This document shows, in pieces, positions 16,668 to 24,892 of a DNA stretch of 64,000 nucleotides; positions within the stretch are counted from its first letter, which is position 1; each line of letters opens with the position of its first letter. Under the pieces are notes generated by a model, which did no database searches, was not told where the DNA came from, and saw only the letters and a list, made by a program, of their open reading frames with translations. Origin of the DNA: Liminaster sp017519885 (GTDB lineage: Bacteria; Bacteroidota; Bacteroidia; Bacteroidales; UBA3663); NCBI GenBank assembly GCA_017519885.1, contig JAFWRO010000018.1, positions 1-64,000 on the forward strand, given 5' to 3'. Both the position numbers and the translations under genes were made by a program.

Positions 16668-17057
16668 TTAACGCTTGCTGAACTGGAAGCGACGACGAGC
16701 CTTGGGCTGACCTGGCTTCTTACGTTCAACGACACGAGGATCGCGGGTGAGGAAGCCAGCCTTGCGAAGAGCGGCCTTGTGCTCAGCATCGATCTTAACG
16801 AGTGCGCGTGCAATTGCGAGACGAGCGGCACCAGCCTGGCCATTGAAGCCACCACCCTTGAGGTTCACCTTGATATCGTACTGCTCGGCAACACCTACTT
16901 CGTTGAGAGGCTGCTTAACGACGAACTGAAGGATCGAAGAGGGGAAATACGACTGGAGTTCCTTACTGTTGATTGTGATGTTACCAGCACCAGCCTGAAC
17001 ATAAACGCGGGCTACGGCGGCCTTGCGGCGGCCAATTGCATTAATTACTTCTGCCAT
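16668..17057 (-). CDS. rpsI: 30S ribosomal protein S9
   Basis: Small-subunit protein uS9, whose C-terminal tail reaches the P-site tRNA. The 129-residue protein starts MAEVINAIGRRKAAVARVY and contains GGGFNGQAGAARLAIARAL. It ends with the basic tail KARRRFQFSKR, where the final Arg is the conserved residue that contacts tRNA. It follows rplM by 25 bp, the usual order in most bacteria. Confidence 0.97.
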   Translation of the reverse strand: MAEVINAIGRRKAAVARVYVQAGAGNITINSKELQSYFPSSILQFVVKQPLNEVGVAEQYDIKVNLKGGGFNGQAGAARLAIARALVKIDAEHKAALRKAGFLTRDPRVVERKKPGQPKARRRFQFSKR

Positions 17058-17082
17058 AGTTCAATTGTTGTTTTGGTGTTGA

Positions 17083-17541
17083 TTACTTCAGTTTGTTGAT
17101 GTCGATTACCTTTGGCTGCTGTGCAACCTCCTTGTACTCGCTGCCCTCATATACGCGAACGTTCTTGAGGATCTTACGGCCGAGAGGGCCCTTGGGGAGC
17201 ATACCCTTGAGTACGGTGAGGAACAGTGCCTCGTAACCCTGTTTCTTAACTACGCTAGCGGCAGTGTGTGCGCGCTGGCCACTTGGATAACCGGTGAAGG
17301 TGAGCCACTCACGCTCAGTCCACTTGTTGCCGGTCATTGTGATCTTGTCGGCGTTAATGATGATTACGTTGTCGCCGCAGTCAACGTTAGGGGTGAAGGA
17401 TGGTTTGTACTTACCGCGGAGAAGCTTTGCTACCTTTGAGCAGAAGCGACCCATCACCTGGTCAGTAGCATCCACAACCACCCACTCCTTCTGTGCAGTT
17501 GCTTTGTTCACAGAAATGGTCTTAAAAGATAAAGTATCCAT
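17083..17541 (-). CDS. rplM: 50S ribosomal protein L13
   Basis: Large-subunit protein uL13, an early assembly protein. The 152-residue product has WVVVDATDQVMGRFCSKVAK near the N-terminus, the signature segment VYEGSEYKEVAQQPK at the C-terminus, and GMLPKGPLGRKILKNVRVY in between. It is the first gene of the rplM-rpsI-rpsB-tsf unit. A -7 element lies at 17651-17658, and the leader of about 100 nt contains a long hairpin at 17587-17630. Confidence 0.97.
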   Translation of the reverse strand: MDTLSFKTISVNKATAQKEWVVVDATDQVMGRFCSKVAKLLRGKYKPSFTPNVDCGDNVIIINADKITMTGNKWTEREWLTFTGYPSGQRAHTAASVVKKQGYEALFLTVLKGMLPKGPLGRKILKNVRVYEGSEYKEVAQQPKVIDINKLK

Positions 17542-17586
17542 TTAGTTGATTGGGATAAATTAAAAAATTAAATAAGTTAAATAGAC

Positions 17587-17630
17587 TGGCAGCGCCTCGA
17601 ATTACGGACAAGAGCTCATCGAGGATGCCA
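17587..17630 (-). promoter_or_regulatory. Structured mRNA leader of rplM (candidate L13 autoregulatory element)
   Basis: On the - strand, TGGCA and CCTCGA in the 5' arm pair with TCGAGG and TGCCA in the 3' arm, separated by a small asymmetric internal loop (A against three bases) and closed by an 18-nt loop. The pairing segments are 17626-17630 with 17587-17591, and 17619-17624 with 17595-17600. The structure starts about 20 nt after the expected transcription start and 46 bp before rplM. Ribosomal-protein leaders of this kind are used for feedback control; the specific ligand is inference. Confidence 0.6.
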
Positions 17631-17650
17631 CTGACGATTAAATCAGCGCG

Positions 17651-17658
17651 CAAAGATA
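17651..17658 (-). promoter_or_regulatory. -7 element of the rplM operon
   Basis: CAAAGATA on the + strand reads TATCTTTG on the - strand, a perfect match to TAnnTTTG. The leader to the rplM ATG is about 100 nt. The -33 position is poor (TGCA). Confidence 0.7.
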
Positions 17659-17771
17659 ACGCTTTTATTCTAAATACGTGCATTTAAAGATGTTTTTAAA
17701 GAGTTTTCAACACTTTTTTCGCCCACAATTCATAAATTTGGCCTATCAAGATAGCAAATTACCGCGTCAAA

Positions 17772-17803
17772 TTTGGCTCGAAAGTGAATAATTATTATCT
17801 TTG
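17772..17803 (+). promoter_or_regulatory. Full Bacteroidetes promoter of the TIGR02757 gene
   Basis: TTTG at 17772-17775 and TATCTTTG at 17796-17803 are separated by exactly 20 bp, the ideal arrangement for the Bacteroidetes housekeeping sigma factor. The ATG follows 21 bp later. It is divergent from the rplM promoter. Confidence 0.85.
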
Positions 17804-17824
17804 CACCCATCATCTGACAAAACT

Positions 17825-18586
17825 ATGGACATCACCAAAGCCAACCTCGAACATCTGTATCATCACATCTTCAGCGAAGAGAGGTTTCTCGCCATCGATC
17901 CTTGCGCTGTCGTTTGGCAGCTTTCAGCCCACACCCAGCGACAACTTGACCTCGAAATTGGAGGACTCATGGTAGCTATGATTACCTGGGGAAACCGCAA
18001 GGCCATCCGTACGGCCGCCCTCCATATGCTCTGTGATGAAATGCAATGGAACCCATCAGAGTTCATCCTCCGCCAGTTATATCTCGATAGCTATCAGAAC
18101 GCCAGGAATGACTGTGTCTATCGGACGCTCAATCGCTACAAGTTCATCGAGGTATGCGAGAACATCTATAATGCCCTTATGTTTTTTCGCCAAGCTCACC
18201 CTAATGAGGAACTGACGCTCGAGAATTGTTTGAAGGGTTTGGATATGAAACAATGCATCGCCACGATTACTGATTGGCTGGCTCCAGCACGACTCGGCAC
18301 GATAGGCAAGACTGCTTGCAAGAGGATATGTATGTTCCTGCGCTGGATGGTCCGAACCGAAACACCCGACTTCGGTCTATGGAAATCGCACAAGCCCAGC
18401 GAACTGTATGCGATTCTCGATGTCCACATCTGTCAACTCACCTTTCCCATCCTCAAGCACAAACAACCATCGTGGGCGGCTTGCGAAGAGCTCACCGAGA
18501 TTTTCCGCCGATGGGACAAGGATGATCCCTTGAAATACGACGTGGCCTTGATGACCTTGGCCGATCTTGACACGGAGAGCAGATAG
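17825..18586 (+). CDS. TIGR02757 (DUF2400) family protein
   Basis: A 253-residue cytoplasmic protein of the conserved Bacteroidetes/Proteobacteria family TIGR02757, whose function is not established. Features include IDPCAVVWQL near the N-terminus, GGLMVAMITWGNRKAIRTAA, and the C-terminal AILDVHICQ followed by a terminal segment with DDPLKYDVALMTLADLD. The helical pattern and the late Asp/His residues resemble helix-hairpin-helix DNA glycosylase folds, but no catalytic assignment is made. The start at 17825 is fixed by the promoter at 17772-17803. It stands alone, with a separate promoter for the next gene. Confidence 0.85.
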   Translation: MDITKANLEHLYHHIFSEERFLAIDPCAVVWQLSAHTQRQLDLEIGGLMVAMITWGNRKAIRTAALHMLCDEMQWNPSEFILRQLYLDSYQNARNDCVYRTLNRYKFIEVCENIYNALMFFRQAHPNEELTLENCLKGLDMKQCIATITDWLAPARLGTIGKTACKRICMFLRWMVRTETPDFGLWKSHKPSELYAILDVHICQLTFPILKHKQPSWAACEELTEIFRRWDKDDPLKYDVALMTLADLDTESR

Positions 18587-18682
18587 GCCAATATAGCATA
18601 CAAATAATTCAAATAATGATGAAATCTGCACCGATTTCGAACCATTTCAGCATATAATTGTCCAACCAATCATTTTTTTCTT

Positions 18683-18690
18683 TATCTTTG
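18683..18690 (+). promoter_or_regulatory. -7 element for the GH2 operon
   Basis: TATCTTTG matches the consensus and lies 26 bp before the GH2 ATG. A partial -33 (ATTG) is 22 bp upstream. The element follows a run of T residues. Confidence 0.7.
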
Positions 18691-18716
18691 CAACCGATAT
18701 TATAACTCACTCTAAC

Positions 18717-21374
18717 ATGAAAAAGACCCTATTCACCACGCTACTTTTGGTAGCTTCTCTATTTACCTCACTCTCGGCACAAAGCCAGGAGCAGTTACTC
18801 CTTTCCGGTTGGCGCTTCCAGAAAGGTGCCGCAGTCGGAGCCGAAGCTCCCGACTTCGACGACACCCGCTGGCAGCAGGTCACCATCCCGCACGATTGGG
18901 CCATCAGCGGTCCTTTTGACAAGGACATCGACAAGCAGGTGGTTCGCATCGAGCAGAATGGCGAGAAGGAGGCAACCGAGAAGACAGGTCGCTCGGGCTG
19001 TCTGCCCTGGATTGGCGAAGGCTGGTACCGCACACAGTTCACCATCCCTGCTGGCTACGATTATGCCGAACTCATCTTTGATGGCGCTATGGCCGAACCG
19101 CACGTCTATGTCGATGGCAAGGACGTAGGTTATTGGGCTTACGGATACAATACATTCAAACTGGAAATCCCTGCCGAATCAGGCGAACACACGCTTGCTG
19201 TGCATCTGCAGAACATCGAAGAGTCTTCACGCTGGTACCCCGGTGCCGGACTCTATCGCCCCGTGCGCCTCTTCCTCGCACAACGAATCAGTCTGAAGAC
19301 CTGGGGCACCTTCGCCCGCACCACCATGGTATCCTACATCTCCCCCGACTACCGTTCGGCACGTGAGGCTCGACTCACTGTTAGTTCTGAGGTTAGAGGC
19401 GATATCAGGAAGGATCAGAAACTCAAGGTTGGACATTTCCTTACCAATGAAGAGGGTGAAGTCGTTGCCGAACATTGGATGGATGTCAACGACTCAAAGA
19501 TGGCAACCAACGTCCTCGTCGTCAGGAATCCTAAGCTCTGGAGCCCCGAACAACCTGCGCTCTACACACTTACCACGCGTTTGACCGAAGGTGACAAGGT
19601 ATGGGACGAACAGAGCCAGAAGGTCGGCATCCGTCAGATTGAATACAATGAAGAAGGCTTCAAGCTCAATGGCGAGCTACGCAAGTTCCGTGGCGTTTGC
19701 CTCCACCACGACATGGGTCCCGTAGGTTCAGCGTTCAACAAGTCGGCTTTCCGTCGCCAGGTGGCACTCCTGAAGGAAATCGGTTGCGACGCCATCCGCA
19801 CCTCGCACAATATGCCAGCACCTTGGCAGATGGACATCTGCGACGAAATGGGCATGATGGTCATGGCCGAATCGATGGACATGTGGGTCTATCCCAAGTG
19901 CAAAAATGGATATAGCCGCTTCTTCGAAAAGGTCGATGACACCTCGGTCAACCGCACAGGCGAACCTTGGTGGAAGCGCGACTTCACCAACCTCGTCCTC
20001 GTCCACCGCAACCACCCGTCCATCGTGATGTGGAGCATTGGCAACGAGATACCCGAGCAGAACAACGCTGTCGGCTACCGTTATACCCACCTCCTCCAGC
20101 AGGTAATCCACGAACTCGACGGCACACGTCCCTGCACACAGGGTATGGACCGCGGCGAAGGCCCAATGCACAGCGGCGTATGGCAAACTACCGATATCCC
20201 AGGCTTCAACTATCGTCTCCACGTCTATCCGAAGGGCATCGAGAATTCGCCCAAGGGCATCGTCCTCGGTTCGGAGACGGCTTCCACCATCTCGAGTCGC
20301 GGCGTCTATAAGTTCCCTGTCGAGGAAGTGCACGGCACAGCCTACGACGACGGACAGATCTCCAGCTACGACCTCGAATCGTGCATCTGGAGCAATATCC
20401 CCGACGACGACTGGATGTGGCAGGACAAGTGCCCGCAGGTCATTGGTGAATTCGTCTGGACTGGTTTTGACTACCTTGGCGAACCTACCCCCTACGACGA
20501 ATACTGGCCATCACGCAGCAGTTACTTCGGCATTTTCGACCTTGCAGGTCTTCCCAAGGATCGCGCTTACCTCTATCGCGTACACTGGGCACCCGAACAG
20601 GAGACTCTGCACCTGCTGCCCCACTGGACATGGCCAGGACGTGAGGGTGAAGTGACTCCCGTCTTCTGCTACACCAACTATCCTGAAGCCGAACTCTTCG
20701 TCAATGGCAAGAGCCAGGGCCGTATCAGGAAGTATGATGTCAGTCTTGAGACCTATCTCGGTCACCGTGTTTCTGAACCGATGCCGTGGGGCGGCTCCTC
20801 GATGTTTGCCGATCCCAAGACACCATACGGAGAAAATCGTCTCGACCGTTATCGTCTGCGCTGGATGGATGTGCGCTACGAACCCGGCGAGCTCAAGGTG
20901 GTGGCCTACGATGCAATGGGCAACAAGGCAGCCGAGCAGGTCATCCGCACCGCGGGCAAGCCCGACCACATCGAACTCTGCCTCGATGCAGCAGCCCAGG
21001 ACACCGAACTCAGCGTCACGCCCGTCGATATGGATGGCAATACGCTCGACACGCCTCAGCTCGCCTTCGTCACCGCCCGCGTGGTCGATAAGGACGGCAA
21101 TCTCTGTCCCGATGCCGACGTACAGCTCCAGTTCAACGTCAGCGGAAAGCCGCAGCGTGGTATCAAGGCAGCCAAGGGCGAATATGTGGCACGCTACAAC
21201 TCGGCTTGCAATGGTGACGCTACCAGCGTTGAGACGTTCACCGAACCAACGATGAAGGCTTTCCACGGCGAGTGTGTCATCGTCATAGAAGCCGGCACTG
21301 TGCTCGGCGATGCCACCCTCACCGTCAGCGGCAAGGGTGTCAAGCCAGCCAGGATGAACTTCACCGTCCGATAA
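18717..21374 (+). CDS. GH2 family exported beta-galactosidase-like enzyme
   Basis: An 885-residue exported glycoside hydrolase, probably periplasmic, cleaving terminal beta-linked sugars such as galactose from plant or host glycans. It has a signal peptide (MKKTLFTTLLLVASLFTSLSA), an N-terminal sugar-binding jelly roll (YRTQFTIPAGYDYAELIFDG, HVYVDGKDVGYWAYG), an immunoglobulin-like domain and a TIM barrel. The acid/base Glu444 is in MWSIGNEIPEQ and the nucleophile Glu578 in VIGEFVWTGFDYLGE. The C-terminus has DUF4982 and a GH2 fifth-domain-like module. The histidine pair in ATSHN- and MGPVG-type loops fits the family. EamA and a small gene follow closely on the same strand. Fine specificity cannot be read from sequence. 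Confidence 0.9.
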   Translation: MKKTLFTTLLLVASLFTSLSAQSQEQLLLSGWRFQKGAAVGAEAPDFDDTRWQQVTIPHDWAISGPFDKDIDKQVVRIEQNGEKEATEKTGRSGCLPWIGEGWYRTQFTIPAGYDYAELIFDGAMAEPHVYVDGKDVGYWAYGYNTFKLEIPAESGEHTLAVHLQNIEESSRWYPGAGLYRPVRLFLAQRISLKTWGTFARTTMVSYISPDYRSAREARLTVSSEVRGDIRKDQKLKVGHFLTNEEGEVVAEHWMDVNDSKMATNVLVVRNPKLWSPEQPALYTLTTRLTEGDKVWDEQSQKVGIRQIEYNEEGFKLNGELRKFRGVCLHHDMGPVGSAFNKSAFRRQVALLKEIGCDAIRTSHNMPAPWQMDICDEMGMMVMAESMDMWVYPKCKNGYSRFFEKVDDTSVNRTGEPWWKRDFTNLVLVHRNHPSIVMWSIGNEIPEQNNAVGYRYTHLLQQVIHELDGTRPCTQGMDRGEGPMHSGVWQTTDIPGFNYRLHVYPKGIENSPKGIVLGSETASTISSRGVYKFPVEEVHGTAYDDGQISSYDLESCIWSNIPDDDWMWQDKCPQVIGEFVWTGFDYLGEPTPYDEYWPSRSSYFGIFDLAGLPKDRAYLYRVHWAPEQETLHLLPHWTWPGREGEVTPVFCYTNYPEAELFVNGKSQGRIRKYDVSLETYLGHRVSEPMPWGGSSMFADPKTPYGENRLDRYRLRWMDVRYEPGELKVVAYDAMGNKAAEQVIRTAGKPDHIELCLDAAAQDTELSVTPVDMDGNTLDTPQLAFVTARVVDKDGNLCPDADVQLQFNVSGKPQRGIKAAKGEYVARYNSACNGDATSVETFTEPTMKAFHGECVIVIEAGTVLGDATLTVSGKGVKPARMNFTVR

Positions 21375-21401
21375 TCGTCAATCGTGCTTTATTGATTGTC
21401 C

Positions 21402-22343
21402 ATGCTCTGGCATTTGTTGGCACTTCTCGTAGCCTGTATATGGGGCAGCACCTTCGTCGCTTCGAAGGTGCTGCTCAATGCCGGATTGAACCCAGCCGAG
21501 ATCATGTGCCTGCGATTCATCCTCGCATGGGTGCTGATGCTGCCGTTGTCCCTGGGCCGACGGAAACGCAGACAGCGCTCCGCCAGGGACGTGCTTTGGG
21601 ACGAGTTCCTGTTCATCATCCTCGGTCTTACCGGCGGTTCGCTCTATTTTCTGTCCGAGAACACTGCCGTGAAGCTCACTTCGGCCACTTCGACAGTCGC
21701 CCTGATTGTGGGAACGACGCCCATTGTCACTGCTCTGATGAACCGAATGGTGCATCATGACGAACATCTCTCCAACCGGTTTCTGGGTGGGTCGCTCGTG
21801 GCGGTTATCGGCGTCGCCCTGGTAGTTTTCAATGGTGTCTTCGTCCTCGACGACGACCCGCTGGTCATTCTTCTCTCGTTTGCAGCAGCAGTAAGCTGGG
21901 GCTTCTATAGCCTCGTCATCCGCAATGTCGAGCGCCGTCACAGCTCCATCACCATCACGCGCAAGGTATTCTTCTGGGGCGTCATCACCATGCTCCCCAC
22001 CTGCATCTGGAACATGTATCACAACGAAAGCCAGCTTTGCGCACTCGGTCAGGCTGCTGGCGCTCCCGTGGCAGGCTGGTCGCTCCTGCTCCAGCCCACC
22101 GTGTTCGGCACGCTGTTCTTCCTCGGGCTCATCGCCTCGTTCGGCTGTTTCCTACTCTGGAACATTGTCCTCAGGCGCATCGGCATCATCGCAGCAGGCA
22201 ATTATCTTTACTTCAATCCCGTCACTTCACTCATCGCCGCCTATCTGGTGCTCAGCGAGCGCATCACATGGCTCGCCATCCTCGGTTGTCTGCTCACCAT
22301 CGTCGGCGTTTATCTCTGTAATCATGGCAGTACCAAGCATTAA
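21402..22343 (+). CDS. EamA/DMT-family transporter
   Basis: A 313-residue inner-membrane protein with ten predicted helices in two EamA repeats. The first repeat begins LLALLVACIWGSTFVASKVLL, and the second has AAVSWGFYSLVIRNVERRHS and LIASFGCFLLWNIVLRRIG. The signature stretch NPVTSLIAAYLVLSERITW near the end is typical of drug/metabolite exporters. The ATG at 21402 lies 27 bp after the GH2 stop and probably continues that transcript. Substrate is unknown. Confidence 0.9.
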   Translation: MLWHLLALLVACIWGSTFVASKVLLNAGLNPAEIMCLRFILAWVLMLPLSLGRRKRRQRSARDVLWDEFLFIILGLTGGSLYFLSENTAVKLTSATSTVALIVGTTPIVTALMNRMVHHDEHLSNRFLGGSLVAVIGVALVVFNGVFVLDDDPLVILLSFAAAVSWGFYSLVIRNVERRHSSITITRKVFFWGVITMLPTCIWNMYHNESQLCALGQAAGAPVAGWSLLLQPTVFGTLFFLGLIASFGCFLLWNIVLRRIGIIAAGNYLYFNPVTSLIAAYLVLSERITWLAILGCLLTIVGVYLCNHGSTKH

Positions 22344-22869
22344 ATCCCTGATTGTCGATGCCCTCATTGGCAAGATAGATATGATGCGCGTAAAACGCGA
22401 GTTCATATTGGAGAAATTCATCAAGATACACAAGCCTGTAAACCTGCGCGGAATTCCGCGCAGTCACACGCCCTACGACGAATTCGTGCAGAGCCTCTAT
22501 CGCCTTGGGGTGACACAGGATGAGCTTGAGCAATGGGACCAGGCTTGGGAAGAGCTGGTGCATACGTGCGAGAAGCGCGCCAAGAAGCGTGCGCTCAATG
22601 AGGTCAGCATCGAGACCCTCCTCAAGGCAAAGCTCAAGGGCACGGACATCCGCTATCACATGCGCAAGCAGCAGTATCGTGTCGCCCTCACCCTCACCAT
22701 GGGCCACTACACCCAGGCAACCTTCTACATCCAGCACAGCAAGTTCCGCGAACAGCTCGACATGGTGCTACCTGCAGTCAACCAACTCAACCAGCTGATG
22801 GACGAACTTGGCCAACCCATCCGTGTCCGTAACCGCGACTATCACATCAACTGGAATGAGCCGGAATAA
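22324..22869 (+). CDS. Conserved-looking small protein of unknown function
   Basis: A 181-residue soluble, strongly charged and mostly helical protein without signal peptide or membrane segment. The ATG at 22324 overlaps the EamA gene by 20 bp, suggesting translational coupling; an alternative start at 22381 gives MMRVKREFILEKF. Recognisable features are limited to basic clusters (EKRAKKRALNEVS) and the tail RVRNRDYHINWNEPE. I do not recognise the family. It is followed by a strong terminator, so it closes the GH2-EamA unit. Confidence 0.65.
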   Translation: MAVPSIKSLIVDALIGKIDMMRVKREFILEKFIKIHKPVNLRGIPRSHTPYDEFVQSLYRLGVTQDELEQWDQAWEELVHTCEKRAKKRALNEVSIETLLKAKLKGTDIRYHMRKQQYRVALTLTMGHYTQATFYIQHSKFREQLDMVLPAVNQLNQLMDELGQPIRVRNRDYHINWNEPE

Positions 22870-22896
22870 ACTCGCAATACCTTTATAATATATTAA

Positions 22897-22941
22897 AGGA
22901 ACAGGAATCGTCCTATACAAGAGAGGGCAATTCCTGTTCCT
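22897..22941. terminator. Bidirectional hairpin between convergent operons
   Basis: AGGAACAGGAAT (22897-22908) and ATTCCTGTTCCT (22930-22941) form a perfect 12-bp stem with a 21-nt loop, flanked by AT-rich sequence on both sides (TATTAA before, TAAATTTATA after). It separates the + strand GH2 unit from the - strand starch locus and could stop both, although T tracts are short. Confidence 0.75.
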
Positions 22942-22960
22942 AAATTTATACAATTATTGA

Positions 22961-24874
22961 TTATCTGACCATGAACTTCCGTCCATCGCGAATATAGATA
23001 CCTCGTGGCAAACTGCCTTCAATGGAACCAAACTTTCGTCCGCTTAAGTCAAAAATCAGGCCTTTGCCTTCATTTGTATCTGTGATGCTATGGATTCCCG
23101 CCACTTCACTGATAATCTGTGTAGGCTCGGTCTTCCCTTCCACGTAATATCCATGGTTCACAAAGGCTACGCCGTCGTAGATCTTGTTGTTGCCCCCGTT
23201 CTTCGAGATGATGAGGTACTGCGGGGCTTCGTTGACCTTGGTGATTACATATTTATATACGTAGCTGCCCGTTTCGGTTTGTCCCATCAGCGACATTCCG
23301 TCACCGGGCCACGACGTGTTGTTGCAATAGGCTTCTCCACCTCCCAGGTTGCCCCATACCCAAACGCTGTAGGCATCGGCCGAAGTGGTTTCGAAGAAGA
23401 TGCTGATCTCGTCGCTGCTGTCCAACTTGGGAGTATAGGCTTCGATGGGTGGCAGTTCCTCCTCGGAGAAGGTTCCGCGCACATACACCCGATAACCCTT
23501 GGCCTCGAGGCTGAAGGTCTGCGTGGCAGAAAGGTTCTCCTGCTTGCGGCTCGTTCCCTGTGCAATGGTCTCGCTGTTGAGCCAAAGGCTCCAAGCCCCA
23601 GCGTTGAGTCCCGTGAGGGTAGCTTGTCCGTCGGTTGTAGCCAGGTTGAGGATGACGAGCACTTCACTGTCGTTCATCTTCTTGGTATAGGCCAGGACGC
23701 TCGTGTTGTTGGTCACGGTCACCCAGTTGACCTCTACCCGGTCGCTCAACGCTTCGGACGAATGTTTCAGTGCGGACAAGGTGCGAAGGGTGTTCAGCAT
23801 CTTGTTGTCGGGACTTCCCCAATTGATCTTCGTGTCGCTGAAGTAGTCGAGTATCTGATTGCCGCCCGTCTCCTGTCCGTTGTAGATGAGGGGCATACCG
23901 TAGATGGTAAAGGTCAGCACCGTGAGTGGATAACGGTTCTGTCCGTACATCTGCGTGAGCGTCTTGCCGCCATCGTTGAAGTTCTGGTCGTGATTGGTGA
24001 GATAGACCATTCGTTCGAACGACTGTGAAGCGGAATTGTTGATCAGGGTGTTCGAAAAAGCCTTCAGTCTGGCCGAAGCATTTCCCGAAGGACCGAAGTT
24101 GGCCAGATCGCTCTGGAACTTCCAGGCATAGTCGTAGTCGAAGCCTACGTCCTTGAGGCGTGTTGCATCCTGTTCGATGTCTGCTTCACCGAGGAAGGTG
24201 ATGTTCTTGCCTTCCTTGTACGACTTGATGAGAGGGATGGCCGTCTGCCAGTAGGAGGTAGGGATGCGTGGACTGCTGATGTAGTCGCAACGGTATCCGT
24301 CGATGTCGGCCTCGTCGATCCAGAATTTCAGGCAGTCGTTCATGGCGTCCACCAGTCCGGCGTTGTTGTAGTCGAGCTGCCACACGTCGCTGTAGTTGTT
24401 CGGATGGATCATCTGTCCGCCGATCTTGGCATAGTATTCGGGATGCGAGGTAACCCAGTCGGCATTTGTTGCCGTGTGGTTGGGCACCCAGTCGAGCCAG
24501 ACTTCCATCTGCAGTTCATGGGCACGCTGGACGAAGGCCTTAAGGTCGCTGACGCTGCCGTATTTCGGATTCACCTGCTGGAAGTTGGTGGCAGCATAAG
24601 GGCTGCCCGAGGTGCCACGCGGATAGATGGGCATCAGCCAGACGATATCTATGCCGGTCTGCTTCAGTTCGGCAAGGCGTTCCTGTGCGGCATTCAGTGT
24701 GCCGGCTGCTGTGAACGAGCCTACGTTCATCTCGTAGATGACGCGCCTGCCCTCGGCATTCTTTGTCGAAGCATTGTTGATGTCGTCCACATAGTCGGCA
24801 GCCTGCATCCTGCCCGCCGAAAGCACGAGCATCAATAAGGCAGCGAATAACGTAAAGTGTCTGAATGGTTTCAT
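22961..24874 (-). CDS. GH13 alpha-amylase with CBM26-like module and C-terminal sorting-like tail
   Basis: A 637-residue secreted amylase acting on starch or maltooligosaccharides. After the signal peptide (MKPFRHFTLFAALLMLVLSAGRMQA), the TIM barrel shows the four GH13 regions: WLDWVPNHT, GYRCDYIS with the nucleophile Asp, FLGEAD with the acid Glu, and YLTNHDQNF with the third acid. A linker leads to a starch-binding module with WVWGNLGGGEAY and SWPGDG. The last 40 residues (LIFDLSGRKFGS, GIYIRDGRKFMVR) resemble the C-terminal tails of Bacteroidetes secreted proteins. ATG at 24874 is preferred to an upstream GTG. It lies 18 bp after the next amylase gene, in the starch operon. Confidence 0.9.
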   Translation of the reverse strand: MKPFRHFTLFAALLMLVLSAGRMQAADYVDDINNASTKNAEGRRVIYEMNVGSFTAAGTLNAAQERLAELKQTGIDIVWLMPIYPRGTSGSPYAATNFQQVNPKYGSVSDLKAFVQRAHELQMEVWLDWVPNHTATNADWVTSHPEYYAKIGGQMIHPNNYSDVWQLDYNNAGLVDAMNDCLKFWIDEADIDGYRCDYISSPRIPTSYWQTAIPLIKSYKEGKNITFLGEADIEQDATRLKDVGFDYDYAWKFQSDLANFGPSGNASARLKAFSNTLINNSASQSFERMVYLTNHDQNFNDGGKTLTQMYGQNRYPLTVLTFTIYGMPLIYNGQETGGNQILDYFSDTKINWGSPDNKMLNTLRTLSALKHSSEALSDRVEVNWVTVTNNTSVLAYTKKMNDSEVLVILNLATTDGQATLTGLNAGAWSLWLNSETIAQGTSRKQENLSATQTFSLEAKGYRVYVRGTFSEEELPPIEAYTPKLDSSDEISIFFETTSADAYSVWVWGNLGGGEAYCNNTSWPGDGMSLMGQTETGSYVYKYVITKVNEAPQYLIISKNGGNNKIYDGVAFVNHGYYVEGKTEPTQIISEVAGIHSITDTNEGKGLIFDLSGRKFGSIEGSLPRGIYIRDGRKFMVR

Positions 24875-24892
24875 AGTCGTCACCTGTTTGTT

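Noticed and set aside
24875..24883. GTG start for the CBM26-containing amylase
   Set aside because: Only three codons longer, and the ATG at 24874 begins a normal signal peptide.
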